64,000 nucleotides of DNA from Dactylorhiza incarnata (taxonomy: Eukaryota > Streptophyta > Magnoliopsida > Asparagales > Orchidaceae): positions 6,696,001 through 6,760,000 of the forward strand of contig JAWHQI010000121.1 in assembly GCA_033032865.1 (NCBI GenBank), read 5' to 3'. This document shows, piece by piece, positions 54,478 to 64,000 of this stretch. Position numbers and translations under genes: made by a program. The notes beneath the pieces were generated by a model. It did not search any database and was not told where the DNA came from. It saw only the letters and a list, made by a program, of their open reading frames with translations. The stretch's first letter is position 1, and each line of letters opens with the position of its first letter.

Positions 54478-55067
54478 TAAATTCAGAGAATTTTTTCAAA
54501 TTTATATTTTAATGAGATAAAAAGGTCAATATATCTAATTATAAGTCAAATTCTTAATATTTTTAAACTCAAATTATAATTAAACAGCAAATATAAGATT
54601 TATTTGAATTTTCTATCTTAAAAACAAAGTCAGATAAACTTCACATTCTTACAGACTTTCTCCTAAATCAGTTTGAGCATTCTACTCAGATTGCATAGAT
54701 CAGAAATGATCAGAGCACTGAGTGTGAGTCTCTTCTGATTAAGGGGATTCTATAGAAAGAAGGTATCATGCAATGTTTTTCTGAATTTAAAATTCCTTTG
54801 AATCTAATAACATCTATAGCAATTCATAATTTAAAATCCTATTAAATCAAAATCTAGGAAATCAGAATTGCTTAAATGTTCTTAAAAGAAGAAGAAAACA
54901 ATATAATTTATGATTAAAATGTTTTCAAATAGAACAATAAATTCTTCAATGATCTCTAACCCTTAAGCCTTAAGTTATTCAAGACTTTTATGCTTAGGTA
55001 TCCTAAACCAAATAGGGGGAGATTGTTAGAACATAGTCTTAATTTGGATTAGGATCCCAACTCAAAT
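54478..55067 (+). other. Element C region between gag and polypurine tract
   Basis: About 590 bp, AT-rich, no gene seen; the usual protease-integrase-RT block is absent. A first polypurine-like GGGGGAGATTGTTAG at 55015-55029 is followed by a degenerate copy of the LTR start, 54 bp before the real junction. Confidence 0.7.
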
Positions 55068-55077
55068 AGGAGGAGAT
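55068..55077 (+). other. Polypurine tract of element C
   Basis: AGGAGGAGAT immediately before TGTTGGATCC, the usual copia arrangement. Confidence 0.85.
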
Positions 55078-55374
55078 TGTTGGATCCTTAGTTTTGATTT
55101 GAGTTAGGATCCATCTTTAATGTCCAAAGTTTCTATCATAACACTTCTTATAACTTAGATCAAATCCCATTAAGATAGAAGGTTGAAAATATATATAATT
55201 AATAAGCTGAGAAAATAAGAGAAAGATAAAAATTATATAAGTTCTCTGCGTTCGACGAACGGCTACCTGCGTTCAACGAACGGCGCTCTGCGGTCGACGA
55301 AATGCTATTAGTGGTGGAAGAAAGCTTGTCTCAGCGGTTGATGAACCCGTCTCAGCGGTTGTGAATAGAGTATC
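55078..55374 (+). repeat. 3' LTR of element C, truncated
   Basis: Matches the first part of the 5' LTR (40916 on), then diverges after its TTCGACGAA motifs. Missing the last 1.2 kb and the target duplication. Confidence 0.88.
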
Positions 55375-55502
55375 TTAGTTTATCATATCGTGAAGTATGC
55401 CCTACTTTTGGCAGACTGCATAACTCGTGTCGAAGGGAAAATCATCCTGAGCCTTGCACCTTGGTTCATGTTAAGTTCAAACATATATAAATGTACCGGG
55501 TG
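55375..55502 (+). repeat. 128-bp flank duplication of C, right copy
   Basis: Second copy of 40788-40915, placed where the rest of the 3' LTR should be. It ends ACCGGGTG and then continues into D. Confidence 0.92.
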
Positions 55503-57564
55503 ATTGGATGTTATTTATACATGCTCTCTTTCCAATGGGATGCATCTTGGTCGTCGCCGAAAAATTTGAATTTCTGCATCACGACTAATATATAAGTTCA
55601 TCGTTACGGGATCTATAGGGTAAGAAGTCTAAGTCGAGGAAGATTTGCCCCTAAGGTTTGTGCCCATACTTGAGATGAATGTACCATATGGGCGGTGGAA
55701 GAAATTTAGAGCAAAAACATACGGGGGCTTGTCCCTTCATTTATTGGCCTAGATGATGGGCCAATTGTGATTCTACCAGGAGCCGAAAATCTTTGTGGCC
55801 TGCTTCACTTAGCCTTGCTACAATGAGTTCTTCACATTTAAGTCGTTACAAGCCGTTGATATTGGAATTTGTCACTCCTTGATGAATGTGTTCATCTTAA
55901 GCAAGGGGGATGATTAAACACCAAGTTTTGGTTTACGGTGAGTTCACTCCCAGAGTATTAGAGGTGAATACCTTAAGGATGAGCAGGTCTTCACTCTAAT
56001 CGAAGACTATGCAGAGAAGTAAACTGTAATGTAGCATTGTAGTGTCTCTCAAGGATCAAAGGTCGATCTGACGATCACATGACAAATTTTGGGGGACGCC
56101 ATAAAGTTTGTTAAGTGGGAATTGTATCGATTTCTGATCAGAGAGGTGTGTTTACAAGCGTCCAATTAAAGATAAAGAATACGAACTGTAGCACCCGTGG
56201 TGCTAAGGCTTTGTTACGTGATTTGTTAAGTTGACAAATTCATACAATTGCATTATAAATACGTGTTGTAATTTTTGGATCATGTGAAATCACGAGACGT
56301 ATGCTGAACCTGATGAGGTGTGAACAAGTGGCGAGTTGTTGTACTCAGTATTATACATATATACACTAAACCCATATAGAAGCCTTATTGTCTTATCGAC
56401 CTCGTCCGACGTGTTGTCTGGGAGACAAATGTGATTACCCTCAACTTGACCTCTGATTCTCGGGAATTCAGAGTAGTTGTGTCGATGCACTGGACGTCGT
56501 ATATAATTTATTGGATACAGTAAGCCAAGTAAGAGTACCGAGGAAGTGTGCTGAAGACTCATGGCAGGTAGGAAAGTCAATTCTTAGCAATTTCCTTATG
56601 CTAGCTGTTGGGGGGCTTGTTGCTCCAGGAAATTTAGATTTATGGTTTTCTTTTTAAAAAAAATTTTTTTTGTAGCTGTTAAGGTGGTTGTTGGAGTTTT
56701 AGTGGCTGTTCGAAAGTTTGTTTACAAGAAAAGAAATCTCATAATTCGGGTTATGTTGGCTATGGGTGGTGGTTGGTTTTGAAGGGTTGAATCCGTGCTT
56801 TAGGTCCTTACCATATAACTCCCTGTAAGCCTTCCTTCCTCCTCTCCCTCTCTTATTTTCATATTATTATGCTAAATTTCCTGCTGCTATGCATGGTTCC
56901 AGTCGGCTGCATATAGATCTATTGGAAATTTCATTCCTTTTGGTGGTTGCTATGCTGGATTTATATTACTTTGGGGCTTTCAGGAAGAAATCTCTTCCTT
57001 GGTTATGTTAGCAGTTGTTTGGTGTTTTCTTGGTTTCATAAATAACATCTATCTTGGCTTCCCTTGGTTTCATGATTAACAGCTATTTTGATGATGATGG
57101 GAGTTTTGGTGAATTCCCTTGGTTGTGCTAGAAATTTCTTCTAGATTATATGATCTACATTGCCTACAGGTTACTTCCAGGTTTTCTTTGTTTTATCTTT
57201 TATGCTAAGTTGAATGTTCTGAGCTATACGCTAGAGATTTCATTCTTTTGGGGAATGTTGAGGCTATCAGCTATTTATTTTTATGTTGGAGTTTCCCTTG
57301 GATTATATGTTATTGGCTAAATTTTGGACCCGTTTATTTAGCTAAGTATAAGTGGTCTTGCTTGGCAAATTTCCAATCCTGCACTTTTCCTTTTCGTTGG
57401 CTAAGCTTTGATGTTTTGGTGGGCTAAAATGTGAATGAGTTATGACCCTCACTAGTGGTGAGTGGGATTTAATGTGTACACCAATGACTTTTGTGATCTA
57501 AACTTAAACCCCCTAACCTCAACTTAAACTTCGGGGACGAAATTGATTCTTCGTTTATTGGATT
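55503..57564 (+). other. Element D internal region, right part
   Basis: About 2 kb without a convincing gene. AT-rich with scattered GGGGGCTTGTTGCTCC-like phrases (56605-56640). The end carries CTTCGGGGACGAAATTG, the segment that precedes the polypurine tract and 3' LTR in chromoviruses. Confidence 0.6.
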
Positions 57565-58140
57565 CGTAACATCCCATTTCACGCTAGACCCCTCAGAGAC
57601 GTTTTTACTCGCCTTAGGTCGGTTTTGGGCGAGGGAGGTGTGGCTCTTAGGAGAGAAGAGAGCACTCGAGAAGGAAATTCCTTTCTCGTCGAAAACTACT
57701 TAGGCAGAAAAAGTTGAGAAGAACAGATTCCGTTCGACGAAATTGAAGGGGAGCTGCGTTCGACGAATTAAAGGGGAGCTGCGTTCGACGAATTGAAGGG
57801 GAGCTGCGTTCGACAAATTGAAGGGGAGCTGCGTTCGACGAATTGAAGGGGAGCTGCGTTCGACAAATTGAAGGGGAGCTGCGTTTGACAAATTGAAGGG
57901 GAGCTGCGTTCGACGAATTGAAGCGGAGCTGCGTTCGATGAAATTGAAGGCATTCTGCGTTCGACGAAATTGAAGGCATTCTGCATTCGACGATCTTCTT
58001 CTGCCTCAGCGGTCGATGAATTTGCAATGTCTCAGCGGTAGATGATCCAGCCCGTCTCAGCGGTCGACGAAGTCGAAGGGGCAGTGTTCGACGAATTCTA
58101 GCATTCGACGAATTCGAATTCCAGCGTTCGACGAAGTTGG

Positions 58141-58189
<49 letters not shown>

Positions 58190-61150
58190 CCAGAGAGGAT
58201 AATCTAAGCATTTTTCCTTTTTCTTCCCCCCCCCCCCCCCGCGCGATGATTCTAGTACCTTTCTCGAGCGAGAGGGTTTGGCGAGCTTAGGTTTTTCGCC
58301 GGTAGCGTCGGACGTCGGAAGTGTAGGCCGTTGGTGGAGCTTTGCTGGTGTAGCCGGAGCCGAGGAAGGAGGTCGACCACTACGATGTCGCGACGGAGAA
58401 CGAGATCCACGGCCATTGAGGTGACTTTCGCCCCCTCTCCCTTGGTGCTAGATCTTTAGATCTGAAATAGGAGAGACGTCAGCTCAAAAGAGCTCAACCT
58501 TAGAGAGTTTAATGGAGTTTCCTAGGAAGAGACCAAGGGTTCTAGGGCGTCGTTCGCCGAGAAATTATCTTCAATTAATTCCTCTCTTCCATATGAAGTT
58601 GTAGGACTTAATTTCGTAAAGAATGGTGGTCTATTGAGGGTGTATTGTAGGAGAGAAGATGAAATATAATTTGTATGTGCTGGAGGAAGAAGATGAACTG
58701 ATGTTGTTTATCTGTCTTGAGTTTCGTGCAAATATTATAAATTGGGGAAAAACCTGTTTTTTGCACGTACCGGACTTCAAGACTATTTTCAGGCATGATC
58801 TGGCTACATTCAGGTCCTGTGCTCAACACAACATTTGTAGCCCTCGGAAAGACCTTTCCAACGAGTGGTTGTGAGTTTTCAGGGGAGCTATGTAGCTCCA
58901 GGAAAGTGAAATCGAAATTGGCTGTGTAGAAAATAATCCGGTTATGTACAGGACAGCTTGATGTCCAAATTTACTTTGCTGGGTTCAAACCAGATTTTAG
59001 AAAGGTTAGGCTTGGATCTGGACCTTGGGCTCAACACAAAAGTTGTAGCCCTTGGCGATACTTTTTCGGAATGGTGTGGCACATGATTTTTGGTGGTATG
59101 TAGCTCCCCAAAATCCTTTTTTTAGTAAACATTGCTGGTTTTGTACAGATTTTGACGTTTTACTGATTTTCTCGTAAAATACTCATCGGATGTTTACGAA
59201 ACTTGGTAGAGATGAACCTGAATATATTGTGATCACTTCTGTTTAGTTTCAGAATTTTTGGATATATATATATTTACCCTGAAGTTGCTTGTCGTATCAT
59301 ATAAACGTAGAGCACCGTAAATACGTATTGCGTAATACAATGAGTCAAAATTTGGGGGGAATGATTCCGGCATTAATTATGACTGATGGTGGAAGTTTCA
59401 GTGGATCTGGTTTTGAATTGAATCCATAATTAAATATTATGTTATAAATTATTACGTGAATATGATTCCTTAGGGAATGAGTATATGATGATTATAGTTG
59501 ATATATGCCTACTGTTGAGGTCCAGCCCCTAGAGGGAAGGAAAGCAGATCATGTTCGGTGCTGAGTAGAACTTCTTGGACGTGTATTTCGACTGAATGTG
59601 ATGTAGGCAATTATTATGTTGAATGAAACATTACGATTGAACATTGGTGATATGTTCGGGCTTACATATTTAGTAAAATATGAATATGACACCATACACT
59701 TGAGTAGTCCTACATGATCTTGTAGAGTACTTTCCATGATATTTGCACACCATCGCACGAGAGTTGTGACAACTCGGGATGGGTAGCATCGGCTAAGCGT
59801 GCAAGAGGTGAAATGAAATAATACTCCGCTTGGAGGTCCTTGGGTGCTTATGAGCACGGGTGTGCATGGGTTGCATGGCTTACACATGGTGGTGTATGGA
59901 TCTTGGTTGGAGGATTGCTTGTGGAGGGTCTATGGGCTTGCTGGTCGTGACATCGACAAAAGCCGACAGTTCGACTCTAGACCGGTTGGGTTGGACTCTT
60001 GGTGCTCACCTACCCAAGTCCCCTTCTGTGTCCTTGAAGGCTCAGCTTTATGCGAGCAGTACGCATGGTCTCCGCTATGTGTTCTTAGCGTCGAGGTGTA
60101 CATAGGCCTAGGACTGGTAGTGTTCATACCCTCCTAGTAGTGGAGGAGCTCGTTCCACTATCTCCGTCTAGCCACAGCGGGAGATGCCTGAGCGGTTAGC
60201 TACCCCTCAAAAAGCGAGAACTAAAGGTCTTTGTCGACATAGCAACTTTGCATGGGTGAGTCATCATATCATGATCATTGCATTGCATTCATCATTCATG
60301 ATCATAATATTGCACCGCATCCGGTCCATCATATAAATTAGTATTGGCTCTTTTATATGATGTGTTCCTAATCGGAAACCTTAACTTATAAGTTGGTATG
60401 TGCATTCATATAAGTTAAGGTACGTTTAGGAATTCTAAATGTACTGCTTACTTCTGTACTGTACACTGTTTTCTATACCCTGCTACTTTTCACGATGGTA
60501 GATTAGAATTGCTTCTTACTTTACCAACATATTAACTGCTAGCATAAATGTACTTGATGTTAGTATTTGCTTATTTAACCACTGTTATTTATGTACCTGT
60601 TAGTTAGAGTTATTGCAAGTACTTGGGTACTTATACAACCGACATATAAGAACAACCTTTACCTGTCACCTGTTTTTGCTTCTACTGATTATATTGCAGC
60701 TCTCCTCTCTTTCCTTCCGCCCGTTGCCTTGGAATCGTCGGGGGAGCGGATGTGAGGCCACTTAGTCTTTATGACTAACAGTTGTTGCACCCCTCTTTTT
60801 AGGAGCGCACCCTAGGGCAGCAGCGCGCGGTGCTGGAGGAGGATAGTCAGGAAAGGACGATAAGGCCAGAGACCTCTATACTCTCTCTACCGTTGGTGAC
60901 CGATGTGAGTGCAGTTTGAGATGCAGCCCTTGGGTCATTTAGCTTGATACTTTTTGGACACTGTACTTATGTGAATTTGTGGCTTCTTGTTTTTAGATTA
61001 TTGTTGGGTTGGCGCTGTTCAGTTGGTTTGGCCGGCAGGATAGGCGTCTTGTGAGGAGGCTAGCTCGTGTGCTGGCACTTCCGCAAGGCGGCTGTCCTGG
61101 GCATAAGACTCCCCTCGGTCGTGTCTTGTGTTCTGAGAGGGGGTCTTACA
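57565..61150 (+). repeat. Right LTR of element D
   Basis: Starts CGTAACATCCC (probably TGTAACATCCC before mutation), ends GGGTCTTACA, then H coding sequence follows at once. It contains the 25-bp array (57731-57990), an AT run (58141-58188), a C run (about 58227-58241), the GC-rich leader (58250-58430) and the site where G is absent (about 59780). Confidence 0.83.
57731..57990 (+). repeat. 25-bp tandem array with TTCGACGAA, D right LTR
   Basis: About ten units of GCGTTCGACGAATTGAAGG plus GGAGCT, exact 25-bp spacing in the centre (57781, 57806, 57831). The minus-strand open frames across it are repeat by-products. Confidence 0.93.
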
Positions 61151-61152
61151 AG

Positions 61153-61575
61153 ATGGACCCTCGCTACCTAGGCCCGTATCAAGCCATAAATGGGATTGTC
61201 CCTATTGCATATAGGCTGGCCCTGCCAGCTGAATAGGGGAATCTTCAAGATGTTTTTCACATATCCTCACTAAGACGGGTTCTTCGCCAGCCAGATCAAC
61301 ATCTTTCTACTCCACCAGCACCGATACAATCCGATCGATCCATCCAGCTTGAACCAGTGAAGATATTGGATTCCAAAATCAAGGAACTACAGAATAAGAC
61401 CATTACGATGGTCAAAATCCTATGGTCAAACTGCGGACGCGATGAGTTTACCTGGGAACCAGAGACACTTGTTCGAGAAAAATACCCGACACTATTTCCT
61501 CAGGTACTTTATAAAGCCCCCCTACTTTGGGCATTTTTCGAGGACAAAAATCCCTTTATTTTTATTGGATTGTAA
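61153..61575 (+). pseudogene. pol: pol of element H, C-terminal end (integrase tail and chromodomain)
   Basis: Begins MDPRYLGPYQ right after D's LTR. It carries the DVFHISSLR block (about 61246) and a chromodomain-like core (MVKILW...EFTWEPE, about 61408-61460). One TAG at 61234-61236. The frame closes at TAA 61573, overlapping the LTR start. It matches the missing end of 33135-34478 in family type; about 0.8 kb of integrase core is lost between them. Confidence 0.85.
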
Positions 61576-62240
61576 CATCCTGACTTTATTGGGTCACCAA
61601 CCTTAGTGAACCCAATTAAAGTAGACCCAAAAGATAGAAACTGACCCGATATAGGATTGTATGCTAGGAAACTCCGATTTGACTTCCGTCAGTTCCATTA
61701 TGCTTGTATAATTGATACGAGTGTAATGGAACTCGTTCCATTCCAATCCGAGGTCGTTTGGAGAAAATGACCATTTTGAGTATTGTTGTGCATCACAACT
61801 AAGTCATTGGAGTGTGGGGGCCAAACCTACTCCAATTTGACTTCCGTCAGTTCTGTTAGACTCGGATAATCGATACGAGTGTAATGAAACTCGTTCCACT
61901 CCGATCTAAGGTCGTTTGGAGAAAATGACCATTTTGAGTATCATTGTGCGTCACAACTAATTCGTTGGAATGCATTGACCAAATGTACTCCGATTTGACT
62001 TCCATAAGTTCTGTTAGGCTCATATAATCGATACAAGTGCAATGTAACTCGTTTCATTCCAATCCGAGGTCATTTGGAGAAAACGACCATTTTGAGTATC
62101 GTTGTGCGTCACAACTAAGTCGTTGGTTTGCGATGACCAAACGTACTCCGATTTGACTTCTGTTAGTTTCGTTAGGCTCATATAATTAATACTAGTGTAA
62201 TGGAACTTATTGAAACCAATAAATTGTCTCTGTGGAGTTC
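61571..62240 (+). repeat. Start of 3' LTR of element H
   Basis: TGTAACATCC follows a GAGGACAAAAATCCC segment, the standard gypsy 3' junction. The LTR's right end is not defined; 62240 is only where the 158-bp repeats fade. Confidence 0.7.
61676..62226 (+). repeat. 158-bp tandem repeat in H LTR
   Basis: Units start at 61676, 61834, 61992 and 62150, each ATTTGACTTCC or a one-base variant, with exactly 158 bp between starts. Each contains GGAGAAAATGACCATTTTGAG (or AAACGACC). The last unit is partial. Confidence 0.95.
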
Positions 62241-62947
62241 GGGGCCCCCAACAGGTTGGGGGGCAGCTAGCACTTACTAATCCTTTGGGGGAAACAGACC
62301 GATGCCTCGGAACTAGACACTGACCCTTAGACTCAGTGAGGAGGACCCACCACACACCCGGAAGATCTATCGAGAACTTCCCTTCCCAAGCCAAAGCTGA
62401 AGCCCGGGCACCCTGGAGAGCTCTGAGAATGCTAACCAAGGATGGCCTGAGAAGAGAGAAGCTGAAAATAAGTCCTCTCCAAATGTGCCCTTTGGGTCTT
62501 GTTTATAGTTTTCCTGAATAGGTTTGCTGATAGCGGGATTCCACCTCTTGATTTTGCTATATGCACCCCAATTTGGTCTGCTAACAGCCAAACTCCACTG
62601 TTCTGAGAGTCTACTAGCAGACCACCAGGGGCAGAAGGGTAATTCCAGCTCCTGGACCCTTGGAAGAGGGGTTTGCGAGAGCTCCCCTCTTCACCATCCT
62701 CGTGAAACCTTACGTGAGGATCTTAATCGCCTCTGCGAGATCGGGATGGCTCGACGAGCTCGGTCCGGCTCGCCCTGTCGATTTCTCGGGTTTCGTCGAA
62801 CTCAGATAATCTGCTTGAATCAGGCTGGAAGAATTGAGTTCGTCGAGCTGAGAGGCTACATTGTCGAACGGATGATCTATCGCTTATTCATCGAGCGCAG
62901 AGCCGAGTTCATCGAACTGAAGGAAAAACAGGAGACTTGGCCATTTC
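62241..62947. other. Unassigned region
   Basis: No gene seen. CCCCCAACAGGTTGGGGG (about 62244-62261) forms a strong inverted repeat. The area 62750-62900 contains scattered TCGACGAG, TCGTCGAAC and TCGAACGG motifs like those in D and C. It may still be the H LTR. Confidence 0.5.
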
Positions 62948-63130
62948 GTCGACCACTGAGACGGCAAGATCGTCGACCGCTGAGACGGTAAGATTGCCGA
63001 CCGCTGAGACGGCAAGATCGTCGACCGCTGAGACGGCGAGATCGTCGACCGCTGAGATGGCAAGATCGCCGACCGCTGAGACGGCGAGATCGTCGACCGC
63101 AGAGATGGCGAGATCGCCGACCGCAGAAAT
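62948..63130. repeat. 24-bp tandem array TCGTCGACCGCTGAGACGGC
   Basis: About 7-8 units at 24-bp spacing, with alternating CGTCGACC / TGCCGACC variants. On the minus strand each reads CGTCTCAGCGGTCGACGA, the motif seen singly in D and C LTRs. A period divisible by three keeps frames open on both strands; these are not called as genes. Confidence 0.92.
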
Positions 63131-63559
63131 AACCTGCTGGACTGGCTGAGATAAGACTTTCGTTGAACTCCGACCGTCCCCTGGAGAGGCAGTCTGTGAG
63201 AAATCCCCCATTTATATTCCTTGCGAACCACCACGCGAGGGCCCTACTCGCCCCCGCGAGATTGCACTGCCTTGGCGAGTTCACCCCAACTTATGCTGCT
63301 GAGGTCTCGCCCAGAATTCTCCTGTGGAGCTCTCGCGAAGATCCAGGCGAACACCAGGTTGTACACAATCCCCGCTCTTTTCGTGGTTGTACTAAGCTCG
63401 CAAAGAATCATCCAACCCTGAGTGTTTGCCAGCGACTACTGTCCTGTCAGGAATCTTTGGTGGATCCCACCCGCGGGATATTAATACAACCCAAGCCCTG
63501 GGGACGCGCACCCTCATTTTCTTTTTCTCTTTCTTTCCCCTCTTACTATAGCTACCAAA
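63131..63559 (+). promoter_or_regulatory. Possible promoter/5' leader of the right-edge gene
   Basis: GATATTAATAC near 63477 could serve as a TATA-like element. A CT-rich tract (63512-63545) ends just before ATG 63560, typical of plant 5' leaders. Several CTCGC and CGCGAG motifs lie upstream. Inferred from layout only. Confidence 0.35.
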
Positions 63560-64000
63560 ATGCCTCTCTCAAAGAAGCTTGAGGCTCGTATGAGGGCCTC
63601 TAAGGCCGGTGAGATGTCAGCTATGGAGAAACCCCCCGCATGGATGAATCGCCCGCCTCCCACTCCAGTGCCGAAGACTAAGAAGGTGAAAGCGGTCCGC
63701 CGAACAGAGGACGAAACAGTTTTACTGGAGTCTTCTATAAACAGCAGGTCCCCCGGGAAGGTAAGAATTATCCTTCTCGCAAAGTTATTCGATTAACATC
63801 TCTGAATCTCGCTTGATCGCAGGATCTTACCGCCAACAAGGATGTTGGCGAGCCCATAAATGAGTCCCCCAACCTTCCTCCAGCTAACACAGATCTCGCT
63901 GGCAAAAAAGTTGCGGGTATGCTATCTATTCTCGCTCTCTTACATTCATTTTGCTGTCTAACGGCTTCTCGCTTATTGGTTTTCGTAGTCTCGCCCCACG
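63560..64000 (+). CDS. Partial gene, at least three exons, function unknown
   Basis: Exon 1 63560-63760 (67 codons, MPLSKKLEARMRASK...), intron GTAAGA...CGCAG 63761-63822, exon 2 63823-63916, intron GTATGC...CGTAG 63917-63988, exon 3 from 63989 to the window edge. Both introns are GT-AG, 62 and 72 nt, and phases agree (0 and 1), so the joined frame stays open. The product is Lys/Pro/Ser-rich and probably disordered at its start. No domain recognised. It could be a host gene or an intron-bearing transposon gene; the motif TCTCGC recurs in exons and introns. Confidence 0.55.

Larger units (their letters stand above)
40916..55374 (+). mobile_element. Element C: gag-only Ty1/copia retrotransposon (SIRE-like)
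   Basis: 5' LTR starting TGTTGGAACC and ending TTTCA, tRNA-Met primer site, a gag-like frame, then the copia polypurine tract AGGAGGAGAT and a 3' LTR start TGTTGGATCC. The pol genes are absent, so it is non-autonomous. The 3' LTR is cut after about 300 bp and replaced by a second copy of the left flank. Element B sits in the 5' LTR. Confidence 0.88.
34479..61150 (+). mobile_element. Element D: large non-coding LTR element (LARD-like), heavily nested
   Basis: Long repeats at 34479-39530 and 57565-61150 match and end GGGTCTTACA. The right copy begins CGTAACATCCC after a GGGGACGAAATTG segment, typical of the gypsy LTR junction (first T changed to C). Its own interior (39531-40915 plus 55503-57564) shows no coding sequence. 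The left copy lacks its first few hundred bases, and H's integrase core is also missing at that junction, suggesting one deletion. G, C and B lie inside it. Confidence 0.78.

Noticed and set aside
56290..56580. 96-residue minus-strand frame in the D interior
   Set aside because: No motif, no conservation evidence, and no splice or promoter context.
57647..58153. 168-residue minus-strand frame rich in SSNA and RRT units
   Set aside because: It reads through the 25-bp TTCGACGAA array in an LTR; a repeat by-product.
62877..63284. Open frames on both strands at the 24-bp array
   Set aside because: Period divisible by three keeps all frames open; composition is simply the repeat.

Overview
The window looks like intergenic DNA of a flowering plant with a large, repeat-rich genome. 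Almost all of it is LTR retrotransposons, inserted into one another up to four deep. Plant marks include primer binding sites for initiator tRNA-Met and tRNA-Asp, chromovirus-type and Athila-type Ty3/gypsy proteins, a SIRE-like copia gag, and splice sites with plant-style T-rich acceptors. No bacterial gene, rRNA, tRNA or CRISPR array was found. The only candidate for a non-transposon gene is a partial three-exon reading frame at the right edge (63560-64000). The species cannot be named from sequence alone.

Layout. 1-1700: an 89-bp satellite array, cut by element A. 1701-12582: element A, a decayed Ty3/gypsy chromovirus with 2.7-kb LTRs, followed by 245 bp of a second leader (12583-12827). 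12828-13023 and 23795-23990: two halves of one host sequence, split by element F. 13024-23794: element F on the minus strand, a non-autonomous LTR-INT-LTR-INT-LTR tandem (unit about 4.6 kb) with target duplication GGAGG. 24826-34478 and 61153-61575, with an LTR start at 61571: pieces of an older chromovirus H. E (25892-33129, duplication GTCTT), an Athila-like element with gag and protease only, sits inside H's reverse transcriptase. D (34479-61150), a large non-coding element, interrupts H's integrase. D's left LTR holds a solo LTR G (36450-38106, duplication GATGG). D's interior holds a gag-only copia element C (40916-55374). C's 5' LTR holds chromovirus B (42174-53401, duplication CAGGG). 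61571-63559: an H-type LTR with a 158-bp tandem repeat, then a 24-bp repeat array.

How the parts work. A, B and H share one gene order: gag with CCHC knuckles, protease, reverse transcriptase, RNase H, integrase and a chromodomain-like tail. All three are broken by stops and frameshifts. F, E, D and C lack polymerase and integrase, so they must have moved with enzymes supplied in trans.

Most interesting signals: (1) three consecutive leader hairpins in A and B with a near-invariant 12-nt loop and compensatory stem changes, a candidate packaging or translation-control RNA; (2) a phase-1 intron at exactly the same gag-protease glycine codon in A, B and H; (3) a predicted leader intron that would remove those hairpins from spliced gag mRNA; (4) a TTCGACGAA / CTCAGCGGTCGACGA module shared by copia and gypsy-type LTRs; (5) GCACGACC palindromes next to TATA boxes and an 18-bp palindrome shared by the F, G and E LTRs; (6) an acidic zinc-knuckle reading frame of unknown function in F.
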